From Phytophthora sp. 'mugwort' (lineage: Eukaryota > Oomycota > Peronosporomycetes > Peronosporales > Peronosporaceae): a stretch of 64,000 bases of DNA. The stretch spans positions 2,604,001-2,668,000 of the forward strand of contig JAUCEF010000009.1 in NCBI GenBank assembly GCA_033558025.1, given 5' to 3'. The notes under the pieces are model-generated. The model did no database searches, was not told the origin of the DNA, and worked only from the letters and a program-made list of their open reading frames with translations. How positions within the stretch are numbered: position 1 is the stretch's first letter; the number at the start of each line of letters is the position of its first letter. The position numbers and the translations under genes are program-made. Positions 1 through 10,934 of the stretch are shown here, piece after piece.

Positions 1-20
1 GGCAGCACCACCGGTCAGCG

Positions 21-1363
21 ATGTATGCACACGGCACGGTGAGCGATGCAACCTACGACGTCAATTACAAGACGCAAGCTAGGGGAGCATGGTCGTCAAA
101 GTCCGTTAAAGTCAAACTGGAGCCGTCGCCAGCCTCTGCGTCGTTGAAGCTCGAGCAGACAAAGAAACAGGACAAGGTGGTGCTAACTGTCGAGCAGCTC
201 AGGAAGCGCCGTCGCAATGAACGAGATCGAAAACGGAACTTTGTCAAAAGGGTGCGTGCTGCTATGGGCTGGTGGATTAACGACGGCTTGCCACTCAATG
301 ATTCTGTTATCAGGAGACCATGGAGCGGATGCGCAAGACGTTGGCCGCGCTGGAGCTACAGAAGCAAGAGCTCATGCAGCACATTGCGGCCGATCCGCCG
401 TGCAGCAGTCTAGGCGACGGTTATTGTGCACAGTCGTCAACCTGGCCGGATCTAGTGGTATCGACCACGTCGTCACTCTACCCTTTGCTAGGGACGCCAG
501 TCACACGTGACGACTACGTGCAGTTGGTGGCTGAGGTCGAGGAGTTCCGGCGACAGAATGCGGCGATGGTCCAGGAATTGGCGAGGCGCGACCTGTTCAA
601 TAACAGTCTTCGATATCGACTGAGCAGCTTCCCTTCATTTGACAGCAGGGGCGGCATGCAGCCTGTCCAGCTCACTCACAAGGAGGGCATGACCTGTGTG
701 TGGCAAACACTGGAGCGCATTCAAAGTGCCCGACTACTGTATGCAAGCGAAGCGCGTTTCCGGAATCGACCCACATTTCTAGGCTGGAGCCAATACTCTG
801 AACGTCAGAATGATGTTGTCATCTTTGGGGTCAAAAAGACACTGCGCAATGTCACGACGCAGCAGCTCATGGACCGATCGTGGCAATTGCAGATGAACGA
901 CGACAACCATCGACGACTGGGGCCGTCGCACCTCCAGACCCACATCACAGTGCTGCAGAAGATCACGGATGACGTCCTGATCGTCGATCGACGGACGGAA
1001 GACCGTTCACGAACCAACGAGAGCGGCAGGCCCTTTGCGCTTCGAACAGTGTACGTTCTCTTCCGAGTTGCCGGCGACGACGACACCCAGACGCTGGGTA
1101 TCAAGACGCTGGACGTCCCTGTCGCCGACCGGATGTTGCGCGACGACGAGATTTGGTGGGATATCTTCTACTGGATCCGGGTCTCCCCTCTTGGTTCCAA
1201 CGCGGAAGATCAAAAGCAGGAGGTCACGACTGTCACGGAATTTGGCGGTGCTAACTCGTGCGCTTGCGAGGAACTGGCGGCCTCAAGACTGAAGGAGCTC
1301 ATTTTCCTTGCCATTCGATGGGAGACGCTGGTCGTCGCCCCATTCCAACTAAAGCAGAACTAG
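21..1363 (+). CDS. bZIP-type transcription regulator, two exons (5' end may lie outside the window)
   Basis: Exons 21-251 and 314-1363 are joined across a 62-bp phase-0 GT-AG intron (252-313, GTGCGT...CAG), giving about 426 residues. The join brings a very basic stretch (residues 58-77, many Lys and Arg) directly next to a Met/Leu heptad helix that starts at the second exon, which is the layout of a bZIP DNA-binding and dimerisation segment. The C-terminal 250 residues resemble those of the minus-strand neighbour at 1795-3153: both have a D-D-[IV]-[LV]-[IV] strand followed by Arg-Arg, an [IV]-Y-[LV]-L-[FY]-R strand and an R-W-E...VAP ending. That region may be the START-like ligand domain common in oomycete bZIP proteins, but this is inference. 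A nuclear regulator is likely. The frame is open to the window edge, so the ATG at 21 may not be the true start. Confidence 0.7.
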
Positions 1364-1794
1364 GCAAAATTAGTTCGTAGACCTAAATGGACTTGCACGA
1401 GTGCAGATCGGAGGACAGCGATGATGACCCGCTCGCCAAAATACAAAAACCAACTAACAGAGGAGGCTGAGCTACTGCGACTTGCATGAGGAGGACGCTG
1501 CGATCCATCGACAACACGACAGTGCCAATGAGATGTAGCTCAACCAAAAACGAAGTCAATATACTATCGTACTACGTGGTACTACATGTAGTACGGTACA
1601 GCAACTTCAACGGGTGCCATCACGTCATGGTCCAGTAACTGGTGTGTTTCCACCATTGGATTTAGGGAAATTAGCTCGATAATCAAGCGTCCCATACTAA
1701 AATAAGCCAGCAAAACTCTTCGCATAAGCGCAGGTTGGCACAGCCCGCACGCAACTAAATTAAATCAACGTTATCCCGATCACGCTGCCTCCGA
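1364..1794. other. convergent intergenic spacer
   Basis: This is the tail-to-tail spacer between the two bZIP-type genes. No coding region, repeat or RNA gene was recognised. It must hold both 3' ends and polyadenylation signals, which I cannot place. Confidence 0.5.
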
Positions 1795-3153
1795 TCAAGG
1801 CAGCAACACAATCGGCGCGACATTATGTGCTTCCCAGCGCATCAACATGAAGAAAATCTCATGCTGCCAGCGACGCGCAAACTCCTCCGAGTGACCATCT
1901 ATTGTGCCACCAAAACGCACGCGACAGCCAGCGTCCTTGGCTGCGCCGGATGAAAATCCGAACCACATGAACGACTCAAACCAGAGATTACTGGCACAAC
2001 CACAGCGTCGCGTGAACGACGGATTCACCGACTGCAGCACCACAAACAGTCCCGCGGGCGATGCCATGCGATACAGCAGGTAAATGCTGCGGTACTTGGT
2101 GGGCGTCTGCTTTTCACCCTCGGGACTCAAATCTTGCTGCATCCGACGCACCACGACAATGTCGTCGTTGATTTGATGCAGCACTTGCAGCTGCAGTGCG
2201 TGAAGCACAGGCTCCAGAATGGTGGCGAATTGCCGCTGATTGCGACAGAAAGCCCACGTCTTGTGAAACAATTGACCGGGCGAATATCCACCAAACGCCT
2301 TGTCATAAGCGAACTCCACACACGTATTGTCCTTTATTAGCGCCCTTCGTTGCAGTCTCCAGCCCATCATATCTCCACTTGGTTGATCCTGTTTAGCACT
2401 TGCCACAGCGGAGTAAAACCTCGCAATTTCACTCGTCGCGTCTCTCACAAGCTGCAAACAATGGCCAATAGTGCCAATATCCCACGTGACAAAGTCGCAC
2501 AACGTCACAGGATCTCTCTTCACCAGAGCCCCATTGCCAGTGTTCATAACGTAAAAGTTTGCGTCCGCATCACTTTCCCCATCAACTTCTCCTCCCACTC
2601 GCCGTTGCACTTTGTCATGTTCAAAATTGTCCGGATGCGCCAGAGTGATGGCCAGCAAAGAGTCGATAAGTTGAGCGTGGAGAGCGTCGTTCTCGTCGAG
2701 AAGCTGCTGCCTCTGCTTCTCCAAATGCGCCACTTGACTCTGCAGCCCCGTGTCCACGCACTGCTGCTGATGCTCCAGCGCTAGAGCCTTCACGTCCTCC
2801 AGCTCATGCACTGTGCGCATCATGGCTGCAATTTGATCCCTGAATCTCTGTCTCGACCGCCTCATGGTCTCCCGATGACTGGCGCGTCTTGCAGCGGCCC
2901 GTTCTTCAGGTGAAACTTTCTTCTTGACACTTTTGCGTCCTCGCGTGGAAGATTTTGGGCCTTGAACATTGGCCGCAACATTTTCCTGTTCGCTTTCCTT
3001 GTCGTTCTCGGCTGATGAGCAAGTTGGGGAGCTGCTCTGCTCGTCGCTCAGCACGTCCGGCGCGTCCGAGAGCAGTGCGGATACGAAAGCCACCTCGTCT
3101 TCAGTCCAGACCGGGACGGAGTGAAGCGGCGCCTCGAGGATCTCGATGTCCAT
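1795..3153 (-). CDS. bZIP-type transcription regulator, single exon
   Basis: A 452-residue protein read from the ATG at 3153. An in-frame ATG at 3303 would add 50 residues containing a Phe run translated from a poly-A/T tract, so that extension is probably 5' UTR. Residues 1-60 are acidic and may activate transcription. Residues 74-105 are a Lys/Arg-rich basic region (S-H-R-E-T-M-R-R-S-R-Q-R-F-R at its core). Residues 106-165 form a long coiled coil with heptad Leu and Gln. Residues 230-452 are a globular domain shared with the convergent gene at 21-1363, possibly START-like. A nuclear DNA-binding role is likely and its targets are unknown. The two genes look like an old inverted tandem duplication. 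Confidence 0.78.
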   Translation of the reverse strand: MDIEILEAPLHSVPVWTEDEVAFVSALLSDAPDVLSDEQSSSPTCSSAENDKESEQENVAANVQGPKSSTRGRKSVKKKVSPEERAAARRASHRETMRRSRQRFRDQIAAMMRTVHELEDVKALALEHQQQCVDTGLQSQVAHLEKQRQQLLDENDALHAQLIDSLLAITLAHPDNFEHDKVQRRVGGEVDGESDADANFYVMNTGNGALVKRDPVTLCDFVTWDIGTIGHCLQLVRDATSEIARFYSAVASAKQDQPSGDMMGWRLQRRALIKDNTCVEFAYDKAFGGYSPGQLFHKTWAFCRNQRQFATILEPVLHALQLQVLHQINDDIVVVRRMQQDLSPEGEKQTPTKYRSIYLLYRMASPAGLFVVLQSVNPSFTRRCGCASNLWFESFMWFGFSSGAAKDAGCRVRFGGTIDGHSEEFARRWQHEIFFMLMRWEAHNVAPIVLLP

Positions 3154-3157
3154 GAGT

Positions 3158-3171
3158 AAAAAAAAAAAAAA
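3158..3171. repeat. A14 homopolymer in the 5' leader of the minus-strand bZIP gene
   Basis: Fourteen consecutive A bases lie 5 bp upstream of the chosen minus-strand start codon. Read on the gene strand this is a T tract in the leader. It causes the Phe-rich run seen if translation is extended upstream. Confidence 0.8.
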
Positions 3172-3444
3172 TAGATGACTGGAAGGCGACGCAGACCTGA
3201 TAACGAAAAGTGCGTGGCTAGGACCAATAAGAATGCCAAGTGTGGGGTAATTTTCAACAACGACTGCTGGTACCAAAACTACGGTACGGAAGCGATGCGT
3301 CATATTAAAATAGGACGGTCATTCTGCTGAAAGTTTCAAATTTACAGTACTAGCCTCATACAGTATCCAGGTGAAACTCGATAAGCATCAGCATTTTATT
3401 AAGGCAAGGACGATTACATCAACATCTAAAAGTTAATCATAATT

Positions 3445-3459
3445 GCACTTCTCCATTTT
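3445..3459 (+). promoter_or_regulatory. oomycete Inr/FPR core promoter
   Basis: GCACTTCTCCATTTT matches the oomycete initiator plus flanking promoter region (GCTCATTYYNCAWTTT) closely, including the CATTTT part. It lies 29 bp upstream of the ATG at 3488, as expected for the very short leaders of oomycete genes. It argues against starting translation upstream of 3488. Confidence 0.6.
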
Positions 3460-3487
3460 GCAGCCAACTAACAAAAACCTGATCCTG

Positions 3488-5944
3488 ATGTCGCGTGGGT
3501 TCTCACTGGGCGGCGCCGCCTTCGCCTTCCATTGTCTGCCTGTCGCCGAGCGCCAAGAACTAACCGCTCTACTGCAGAGCAACAATGGCACGCTTTACAA
3601 TGCTACAGAAGGCGAAGGCCCTGACGTGGTTTACGTGATCACAAGCTACTGGGCGGACTGCAAGCTTGCTGGCTCGGTCGCCATGCGGCCTGTGACGCGC
3701 TTCTGGCTGCTGGAGACGCTGCGACTCGGGCGCTGGCTGCGGCCTGACAGCCACCCGTGCTTCGAGGTGCCCGCCAGACCCAGCGACTTGTGGCTGCAGT
3801 ATCCTCCAAAGTATCATGATACAGAGCAGGACGAGGTGGATGCTGACGGAGACGTCAACATGCAGACCCCCAGTCCCGCAGGATCGACAAGGCACAGAGT
3901 TCGGCTGCCATGCTCTCCCAGCTTCCTTTTTCGAGGTGAGGTACCGCTCTGGCCCTACATCGCGGCCATGTTGGCGCAGCCTATCAGGGACGCCAACGAA
4001 CTCGCCGTCAGATTGCAACTGTACGAGCCTACAGACGTTGAGGATTGCACCTGAAGGCCAGAGAGTGATTTGTTAGTGCTGTAATTGCTGATGTGACAGG
4101 ATTACGCTCTCAGACCCCCGGCGCAGGTTTAATTGCCTCGAGTACGCGGTGAACGAGGTTTGTGCCGTGCTCTTACGTCAAATGGTTGGTAATGTCGTGC
4201 TAACCTGAAGTTTACCGTCGTGTGTTGTCTGTAGCTGCTGACCCAGGAAGAACAAGCTAATCTTTTTAAGAACGTTCTCCCGGAAATGGTGCGTTTGGTG
4301 CTGAATATGCCGCAAATGTTTGCAACGCCGCCGCCGCTATTGACGCCTCTGGAAGCAGACGAAGAGGCAGAAGGCAATGTTATCAGCAGTGAAGGAGTTG
4401 GAGCTCAACAGTCCACGAGTTCAGACAGCAAGGCTCGAGTAACAACGCAGACGCACCGGTTTACAAAGCTGGAGGTGTTGACGCTCGTGTGTGGATGCTT
4501 TTTTGGCATTTTTCCTGACCAAGATATCGACAAGCGAGTCCAATCTGATCGTAATCCACAGAGCAAGAAAGCGGGACGTCCTAGCAATGACGACGATGTC
4601 ATCCAGTTTCCCTACTTCACAGCGGTTCGGATGTTTTCGGCCCCTGGCAATATGGGCCGAATGGTTGTGCTGAAGGGTCAGAAAATTCGATGTCTTTTGC
4701 AGTATTTCTTGCGTGTGGTTCCGCGCACAAGCTCAGATCGTGCGACGTTAACTGCACAGGTGATTGATTTCACACGTGTCTGCGTACAGTTACCGCTAGC
4801 ACAAGGACGTCTTCGCCCAGAGCATTCCTCCCAAGACTTGCTCAATCTTTTAGGGACGGCTGAAATCAATACTGATGCTAGCACTCAAGTGCAAAATGGT
4901 GCGGATACACATCCACGATTATGTGGTGCGCGATGTGTGTCAGATACTTTGATCGAGGATCTGGATAAGCATTTGCAGATTGATTTTGCAAACAAATTTG
5001 CCGGTGGTGGAGTTTTAAACTCCGGATGCGTCCAAGAAGAAATTCGCTTTCTGCTTTCTCCGGAGCTGCTCGTGTCATGTCTTGTGTTCGCCAAGCTGGA
5101 GCCCCAAGAAGCATTTGTGATTCATGGAACAGAGCGCTACAGTGCGTACCAAGGATACGGTGGTTCCTTTGTCTATGGAGGCAACTTTGAGGACACGACA
5201 ACCTTAAAAACTTTGCCCGACGGCTGCATACGCCGGGAGTCTGTTATCGTTGGGATTGACGCAACGGACTATAGCTCGACGCAGGTGGAACGACAGTACA
5301 GCCGTGGACATGTTTGGCGCGATCTGGTCAAGGCATATGCTGGTTTCGCATACCCCGACGCACACGATGATAGGCTTTATTGGCCAGTGGCTACGGGGAA
5401 TTGGGGCTGTGGTGTTTTCCGTGGCGATCGCGAATTGAAGTTTTTGATTCAGTGGCTTGCGGCTTCGCTTCACCACCGCGAGTTGGTCTACGTGCTGTTT
5501 GAGCGTGACTTGGACCTTCAAACGAAGGTCAGTCCGTTGATAACGCTTGCAACTAGTTCGAAGGCGCGTGAATGGGACCGGCAGAGCGGTGGAGTCACAC
5601 AGTGGCTCACAGATTTCCTTTTGAATGAACTCGGTGCTGGTAGTGTGGCGCGAGGCGCGCGCAGCGTGTTGACGCGTGCCTCGCTTTCACTGGAACGAGC
5701 GCTGGCGACGCTCCAACTACCAGAGAAACAGCAACAGGAAAATCCTGGGAGCGGGCCGACGCGACGGCAGCCTGCAAAGTCGCCGACAACAAAAAGTTTC
5801 GTATCCTTTGGAGCTAATCAAGAAACGTTATCAACGCCTCCTCGACGTGACGAGCCAGCTGATGAAAACTTGGAGACTACGAATAAGAAGGCCAAAACGA
5901 TGCACCAAAGAACGATACAGGACTTCTTTGCGCCAAAACAGTGA
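3488..5944 (+). CDS. PARG: poly(ADP-ribose) glycohydrolase with N-terminal BRCT domain and C-terminal PIP box
   Basis: I model three exons, 3488-4020, 4100-4157 and 4235-5944, joined by introns of 79 and 77 bp, giving about 766 residues. The enzyme removes poly(ADP-ribose) from proteins after DNA damage. Exon 1 starts with a BRCT-like fold (about residues 3-95, conserved Trp in the last helix) and then enters the PARG N-terminal helical region. The 58-bp middle exon (ending NCLEYAVNE) bridges to LLTQEEQ in exon 3, and without it the helical domain is broken. The catalytic PARG signature is present: Gly-Gly-Gly at 5003-5011 and Gln-Glu-Glu at 5033-5041, followed by the ATGNWGCG strand and the YVLFERD region. 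The last residues, after a Lys-rich patch, contain QRTIQDFF (5906-5929), a canonical Q-x-x-I-x-x-F-F PCNA-binding box. Splice sites are inferred from frame and homology. Confidence 0.88.
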
Positions 5945-6250
5945 ACAGCTTGACTCAATTATTGGTAATTGTGGGCAATAATGGTTGGATGAGAAAACGT
6001 CATCGTTTGAACAGCAAGAAGCAGTTCCGTCGACCGCCCGCATCTCTTTCGTTTTGTAGGAAACAGCATACAATACACCTACCGTTTCAAGGCAAAACGA
6101 GGGAAGACATGTACACCACGATTTAATTCTAGACATGCGTTTGACCGGTCACTTAAATCTACTTACACACATAAGGAATCCCATACCAAGCCTTGTTTTG
6201 GTTGGTTCCGGCAGGAGCGGGTGAAAGTCTCACCTTGTACTTGGTCTTTC
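5945..6250. other. intergenic spacer
   Basis: The spacer lies between the 3' end of the plus-strand PARG gene and the 3' end of the minus-strand small secreted protein. I recognise no gene or repeat in it. Confidence 0.5.
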
Positions 6251-6457
6251 TTAAATCTTCTTTGTGACTTGGCTCTTGTCATCTGTGTTGCGCTTAGCAG
6301 CCTCCTTAACCGTGTCGAGGGCTTGGCTAGACGTGTCCATGGCGACGTTCGTGGCGGCGGCAACGATCGCCATGGGGTCGGGGATAGAAGCTTGAACCGG
6401 CGAGAAGCTGACGAGGGCGACTACGAGCAGCGAGGCGAGGGCTAGCAGGCGGATCAT
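6251..6457 (-). CDS. small secreted protein of the Ile-Pro-Asp-Pro family
   Basis: A 68-residue protein. Residues 1-23 are a clear signal peptide (Met-Ile-Arg, then a Leu/Ala/Val core, cleavage near VQA-S). The mature part begins S-I-P-D-P and continues V-A-A-A-x-N, nearly the same motif that follows the signal peptide of the gene at 35266-35691. The remainder is Ala/Thr/Asp-rich and ends in a basic tail. No Cys and no RXLR or CRN motif is visible. It is exported and of unknown function. An Inr-like promoter lies 42 bp upstream. Confidence 0.68.
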   Translation of the reverse strand: MIRLLALASLLVVALVSFSPVQASIPDPMAIVAAATNVAMDTSSQALDTVKEAAKRNTDDKSQVTKKI

Positions 6458-6498
6458 GGCAATAGTTTCTCTCTCTATATGTTGCGGTGAGGCTGGGT

Positions 6499-6506
6499 GA
6501 ATGAGC
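6499..6506 (-). promoter_or_regulatory. oomycete Inr core (GCTCATTC) of the small secreted protein gene
   Basis: On the minus strand the sequence reads GCTCATTC, an exact match to the initiator core GCTCATTY. It lies about 42 bp upstream of the ATG at 6457, followed by a pyrimidine-rich leader. Confidence 0.55.
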
Positions 6507-7100
6507 TCAAGCGCTGAGGCGGAGGATTCGAAATGTGCGTGACGGTGCAGCTCGGTTTGTGCTCATCGATGCTGCCGGATAGTCAGATCGCACAAAAATA
6601 GCCGGAAGCACCTGCTTCTAATCTATAGCAAATTATAATTTGTTACAGCGCTATCATATCTAAAACTTTAGCACAATGGATTAATATTGGATAATGGAAA
6701 CGTTGTCTGGTAAAGCTATCATGTTTTACAGGACATCATGTCAAGAAAGGTTTCAGCCGGGATGCTCGTCAAGCATTGCAGTGCTGAGCCTAAAGCTTTG
6801 CTTTCATGGTTTTTACCCGCCAGCCGGTTCCGGGCAAGGCACCGATCCGCGCTTTGCGCAGTGTATGCATTGGCAAAGTTTGCCTCATGCGCAAGTTTAT
6901 TAATACAGTAGGGCTCAATATTAGTATCGAACTATGATCGCAGAGATGCAGTATGTACGACGGAAGGGCCACATACTCAAAGACACGAAGCAATTGCTTA
7001 CCGAATTTCCTTAGTCAAAGGCACCTCCATTACAACGTGAACACAAAAAACGCACAGATTTGTAAAATCAGGGATATAAACAAGCCCGTGTTATTACCAT
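6507..7100. other. intergenic, no recognised feature
   Basis: This is AT-richer sequence between the promoter of the small secreted protein and the pogo-like transposase relic. Only short chance open frames are present. Confidence 0.4.
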
Positions 7101-8640
7101 TTAGCTGCTAAACGCTAGCCTGCAGTCATCGCCTACATCCTCAGCTACCTGAAGAGCCTTTAGTCTCGTGACTAGTCCCGTGATATCAGCCTCCTGCACT
7201 ATTTCGTCTTTTGGGGCGCCCGTGTCAGTTGGTATGGCCAGCTTCTTAAAAGCCACTTGCCAGCGTAGCAGTCGATAGATTCTTCCACGCTTTCGTGAGC
7301 CACGACATCAGTGTTGCTCGCCAGAGTGCATTAAGCTTGAACTTTGCTTGAATACCGCTTTCTTGGTGAGTTTTGCTACCCAAAGTGACCTCAGTTCGAG
7401 CTTAAATGGCTTCATCCAGGCGATATCTGCAGGCTGACACGATGAATTAGAGCCTGGAGGGATTTTTAACAGTACGACGTTGGATGTCACTGCGTACGCT
7501 TTAACGGCAGACGTCCAATCACCGCTAAAATCGTCCCAGAGCAGCAGGATTTTTTCTCCTAAGATGTTTCTGGAACTAAAATGATGCCGTAGAAATTTTA
7601 TCGATAAGCTCGCGTTCCACCAGCCTTTAGCATCTGCCCTTAGCATCGGCGTAAATTTGAATATCGTACTTCTCCATCAATGGAGTCACTTCTCTCCATA
7701 ATCATTTGCCAAAGCCATTCTGTTTCTTATGCTTGAAAACCTCCGTATCTGGTACCTTTGGGGGGGGGGCTGTTTAAAAACAGCGGAGGGGGTCTTTCGA
7801 TTCCCGTGCATGTCGGCTAAAAGCATAACAGTCATGCGCTTTTTCACAGCGCCAGCATTGTGCACCCACACTGTGTGAGTACCTTTCTCGTCATAGGTAC
7901 GCGATGGCAGGTACTCGTAGTTCATTGCCGCCTGATCCGCGTTATATATCTCACAATTCCTTCCTTTTCGATGATATTAAGCACATCCAAACGAAATTGT
8001 TCAGTAACTTGCCTTGAATCAGCAGGTGTGTTCTGGCCAATTCTGGTCGTGCACCGCAGCGATAAACGATATTTCGCTAAAAAGCGCTTCCTCCAACTAT
8101 CTGAAACTGAAAAACTGCCATCAGGGATCATTGCATCCTCTGCTACCTCTTTTTCTTTGTATTCTAGCTCATAGGTGATACCGGGACGCCTTCACGGCGG
8201 AGATCGCGAACCCAGTGAGCAATCAGGTCTTCATCATCCTCTCCTAGCACAGTAGATAGCCCTTTATCACGATTCTTCAACAGCTTTCCTTTGCCAATCG
8301 CCACTGCAGAGAAAATTGTTTGCTCTTTCTCGACCCATTTGTATATTTGTCGCTTTTTGTTTTTCTTCTGAGCTGCAGTGAGGCCGGAATAGAACTTGGC
8401 GAGCGTGGATTTCATTCCGTCGTTCCGGTAAGTCTTGATTATGTGCGCCTTCTTCTCGTTGGTGATGCTATCCCGCTGAAATTCGCTCGGTTTCCTGCAG
8501 ATGCCCTTAATGCTGGTCCTCCCCTTCGGCGGGGCCTTCTCCTTCGGCGCCATTTTTGGCAATGGCTCGCCGTCCAGCAGTTTGTAAGAGCCGGAAACTT
8601 CAGTGTTTTTTATACATACGCGCCCTTTGACAACGATCAT
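7101..8640 (-). pseudogene. pogo/CENP-B-like DDE transposase, decayed
   Basis: Conserved blocks appear in order on the minus strand but in different frames. First is an N-terminal HTH-type segment (8640-8164). Next comes a CENP-B-like DNA-binding part containing D-S-W-R-K-R-F-L (8131-7922). The DDE core follows, with V-W-V-H-N-A-G...M-L-L-A-D-M-H-G (7925-7686), then W-W-N-A-S-L and L-L-L-W-D-D-F-S-G (7646-7308), and finally P-P-G-S-N-S-S-C-Q-P-A-D-I-A-W, the usual block near the last catalytic residue. A C-terminal tail continues to a stop at 7101. At least three frameshifts break it, so it cannot make transposase. Terminal inverted repeats were not identified. Family assignment rests on motif order. 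Confidence 0.66.
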
Positions 8641-8862
8641 CCTACTCTCCTAATGCGCCAGTTTTATTGGCTAGTTCACCTTTCCCGCGATGTGCAGGAG
8701 GTGCCCTTTGACAAGGAAAATTCGGTAGCAAGATGCAACAACACACGCTTGCAGCTACCATTCGTTTTTCAGACCATACGTCCTAATACAATGTCAACGC
8801 GCAAAAAGACTACTGAACTCGGCGAATACACCGTGACAGCCGTTGCTACAGGTACGTAGCTA

Positions 8863-10127
8863 TTACTGCTGCGTCTCCTCGTCGGAGCTGCTCAACTCGA
8901 ACGAGTCATTGCCACGAGTGCGGCTGCCCATGGCAAGACCTGCAGCACGGCGCTCCCTGTACGCGCTGCGCTTCGTTGCTTCGCGCTCCAATGCGGATTG
9001 CCCGATTGAACGAAGGCGAGCCTCATAGCGGTGTAATTATCGCCTTCTTCGGCGCGGAGAAGGCGAAGACGTACGTGAGCGTTGGTGAACGCAAGGCACC
9101 TGCGGAAGAACAGATCATAGGAGTTATCATCCCAGCGCCACTTGCCGGCGCATACGGCCACAACGTTTTGAGACGGCCGAAGTAGTTCTTTACGACGACC
9201 CTGTCGTGCGAGATCCGGCCGTTCTGGCGCGCTTCCTCCAGCGTCACCGGCTGTAGTCGCTTGGTAACCTTTGTCAGTAAGGAACAACCCAGTCATTCGA
9301 GTAGGTGCCAGCCATGGGGCCGTCGTCGGGCAGCTGCAGCTCGTCCTGGCGCTTCTTAAGCACGGTCACGTGAAACGCGTCATTTTGGCGGAACATAGTG
9401 AAGTCCGACACGCTGCCCTTAGCGTGCAGCGTGCAATTTAGCGCCAGGCCCGACGGCAGGACCGAAACTTCGACCTTTTAACCGTTTAAGTGATGCTTGC
9501 CGCTGAAGTAAGCGATGACTACACTGTGGTTTCCGGTGGGCCGATTGGCCTGCTGGAATGTCACGTCCGTCGCATATCTAGCGTACGGAAAGTTCGTGAA
9601 CGTCTTGCCGCTCAGCGTGAGCTTCGACATCGTTGCCTTGTCCGCCGTTCCGTTAACGAAGATGTCGTACAAGTAGGGCCCCACCACAGCGAGAAATCGG
9701 CGAACCATTTTCTGAAATGTAGCAGGCAGCATGCGAAAGATGTGCGCGGCGGTGTCCCATTTGCCAGAGTGCTTTAGAGCACAGACGCTCACGAAAAAAC
9801 ATCCTTTGGTGAGCTCGAGCACTCCTTGCCACGCCCAACATTCCAATGCTGGACGACGTAACTTTCAATGCTGCTCCAGAGGTTGTCGAACTCGCGCGGT
9901 GTATTTCAAGACTCTGTTTGAGCCTTCGGCACGCAAGCACAGGTAGTAGCGCGGGGATGGAGTGGAGGGCTCGTCGTCCGAGTCATCAGGGATGTTCGAC
10001 AGAGAAGTGCGAGCGATCTTCGCCTTTCGGAGTGCATCTTGCTCGAAGAGCGCGGCTGACGAGGCGCGGAACTTGGCCACAGTCTGCTCTTGCTCGGTGC
10101 CCTTGGGGGTTCTTTGGCGGGGGGCAT
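8863..10127 (-). pseudogene. PIF/Harbinger-like (DDE_Tnp_4) transposase, decayed
   Basis: From the ATG at 10127 the minus strand shows an N-terminal acidic/basic region. The DDE_Tnp_4 core follows: an Y-A-T-D-V-T-F-Q-Q-A-N-R-P block (first Asp), Y-F-S-G-K-H-H-L-N-G, a V-S-D-F-T-M-F strand, L-T-D-K-G-Y-Q (second Asp), and R-V-V-V-K-N-Y-F-G-R-L-K-T-L-W near 9160-9215, the position of the last acidic residue in HARBI1-like nucleases. The tail is Ser/Asp/Glu-rich and ends at 8863. Several frameshifts (for example within 9865-10127 and 9023-9296) and a stop after the second Asp block make it a pseudogene. No termini or target duplication were found. Confidence 0.62.
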
Positions 10128-10783
10128 TGTACTGCGTCCTTCAGGTGGTGAATTAGGAAATGAGGCCACGTAAGTCGGAGCACAACTTACCGCGCAAACG
10201 TGCACATCTCGGCGGTGAAATGGCCTGCAGGTATTCCTTGTCCTACCTATCACGTGATGCAATGGTGTACGCGCAAGGTGTGATATATACAATTTAATGC
10301 AAAATGTATTAGAAAACCGTACCTCCGAGGATGATATTTGCTCCGCAACCTCGCTGGTACTGAGGTACCGGTTGTTAGCTCTAGTACGTTAGAGAAATAC
10401 CAGTCTCCTCCTCACCCTAGCAAACCCATCCACTAAAACAGCATTCGTTATAGTAAACTTCGTGCAATCGTACCTCGACAGTTATATAGCGTCAGTAACA
10501 CTCATTTTATTCCTAGCTGACGAGATGTTCACTAGCTGGATTTACCAGAAAAATTCTTGGTACATGTATTTTTCTGTTATTGTGGATCCCGCTAAAATTT
10601 GGAATTTCTGATCTATTGTGCGAACCATCACAAAATCGAGCAAGTGTACCTGATTGGAGAAAAATTCTGCAAGGAAATCGCTTCGGAAGGCAAGCAACGC
10701 AAGGCAAGGGCATTGGAAGGCAAGTAACTCCAGCACCGTTTGCGACAAAGTCCTCCAGTATCTTGGCCGATGCAGGCAACAGG
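10128..10783. other. spacer between Harbinger relic and gypsy copy A
   Basis: No gene was recognised. A short imperfect repeat of GGAAGGCAAG occurs near 10685-10725. The spacer ends at the ACGAC target duplication of copy A. Confidence 0.4.
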
Positions 10784-10788
10784 ACGAC
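10784..10788. repeat. target-site duplication ACGAC, left copy (gypsy A)
   Basis: ACGAC directly abuts the TG at the left terminus of copy A. The same five bases follow its right terminus at 18540-18544. Five base pairs is the standard duplication length for Ty3/gypsy integrases. Confidence 0.7.
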
Positions 10789-10934
10789 TGTGACAGGACA
10801 ACAACACCTTGCCCAGGAAGTGTGACTTCCGGAGAGTATACAAACTCTCAGTGAACGGCAGTTCACGAGTCCCTGGCTTGTGGGACTGTTACTAACATTA
10901 GGTAAAATAAAGATGAATATATTTATAGGTGACA
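10789..10934 (-). repeat. 3' LTR of copy A, short form
   Basis: On the element strand it reads TGTCACCTATAAATATA... and ends ...CCTGTCACA. It matches only the 3' 150 bp or so of the 5' LTR and starts right after a purine-rich AAAAGGAAATGAAC tract, the likely polypurine primer. Copy C has the same short form at 50700-50849. Confidence 0.7.

Noticed and set aside
3569..4018. A minus-strand open frame opposite the first PARG exon
   Set aside because: The plus strand encodes a BRCT and PARG region with a core promoter. The minus frame shows no domain.
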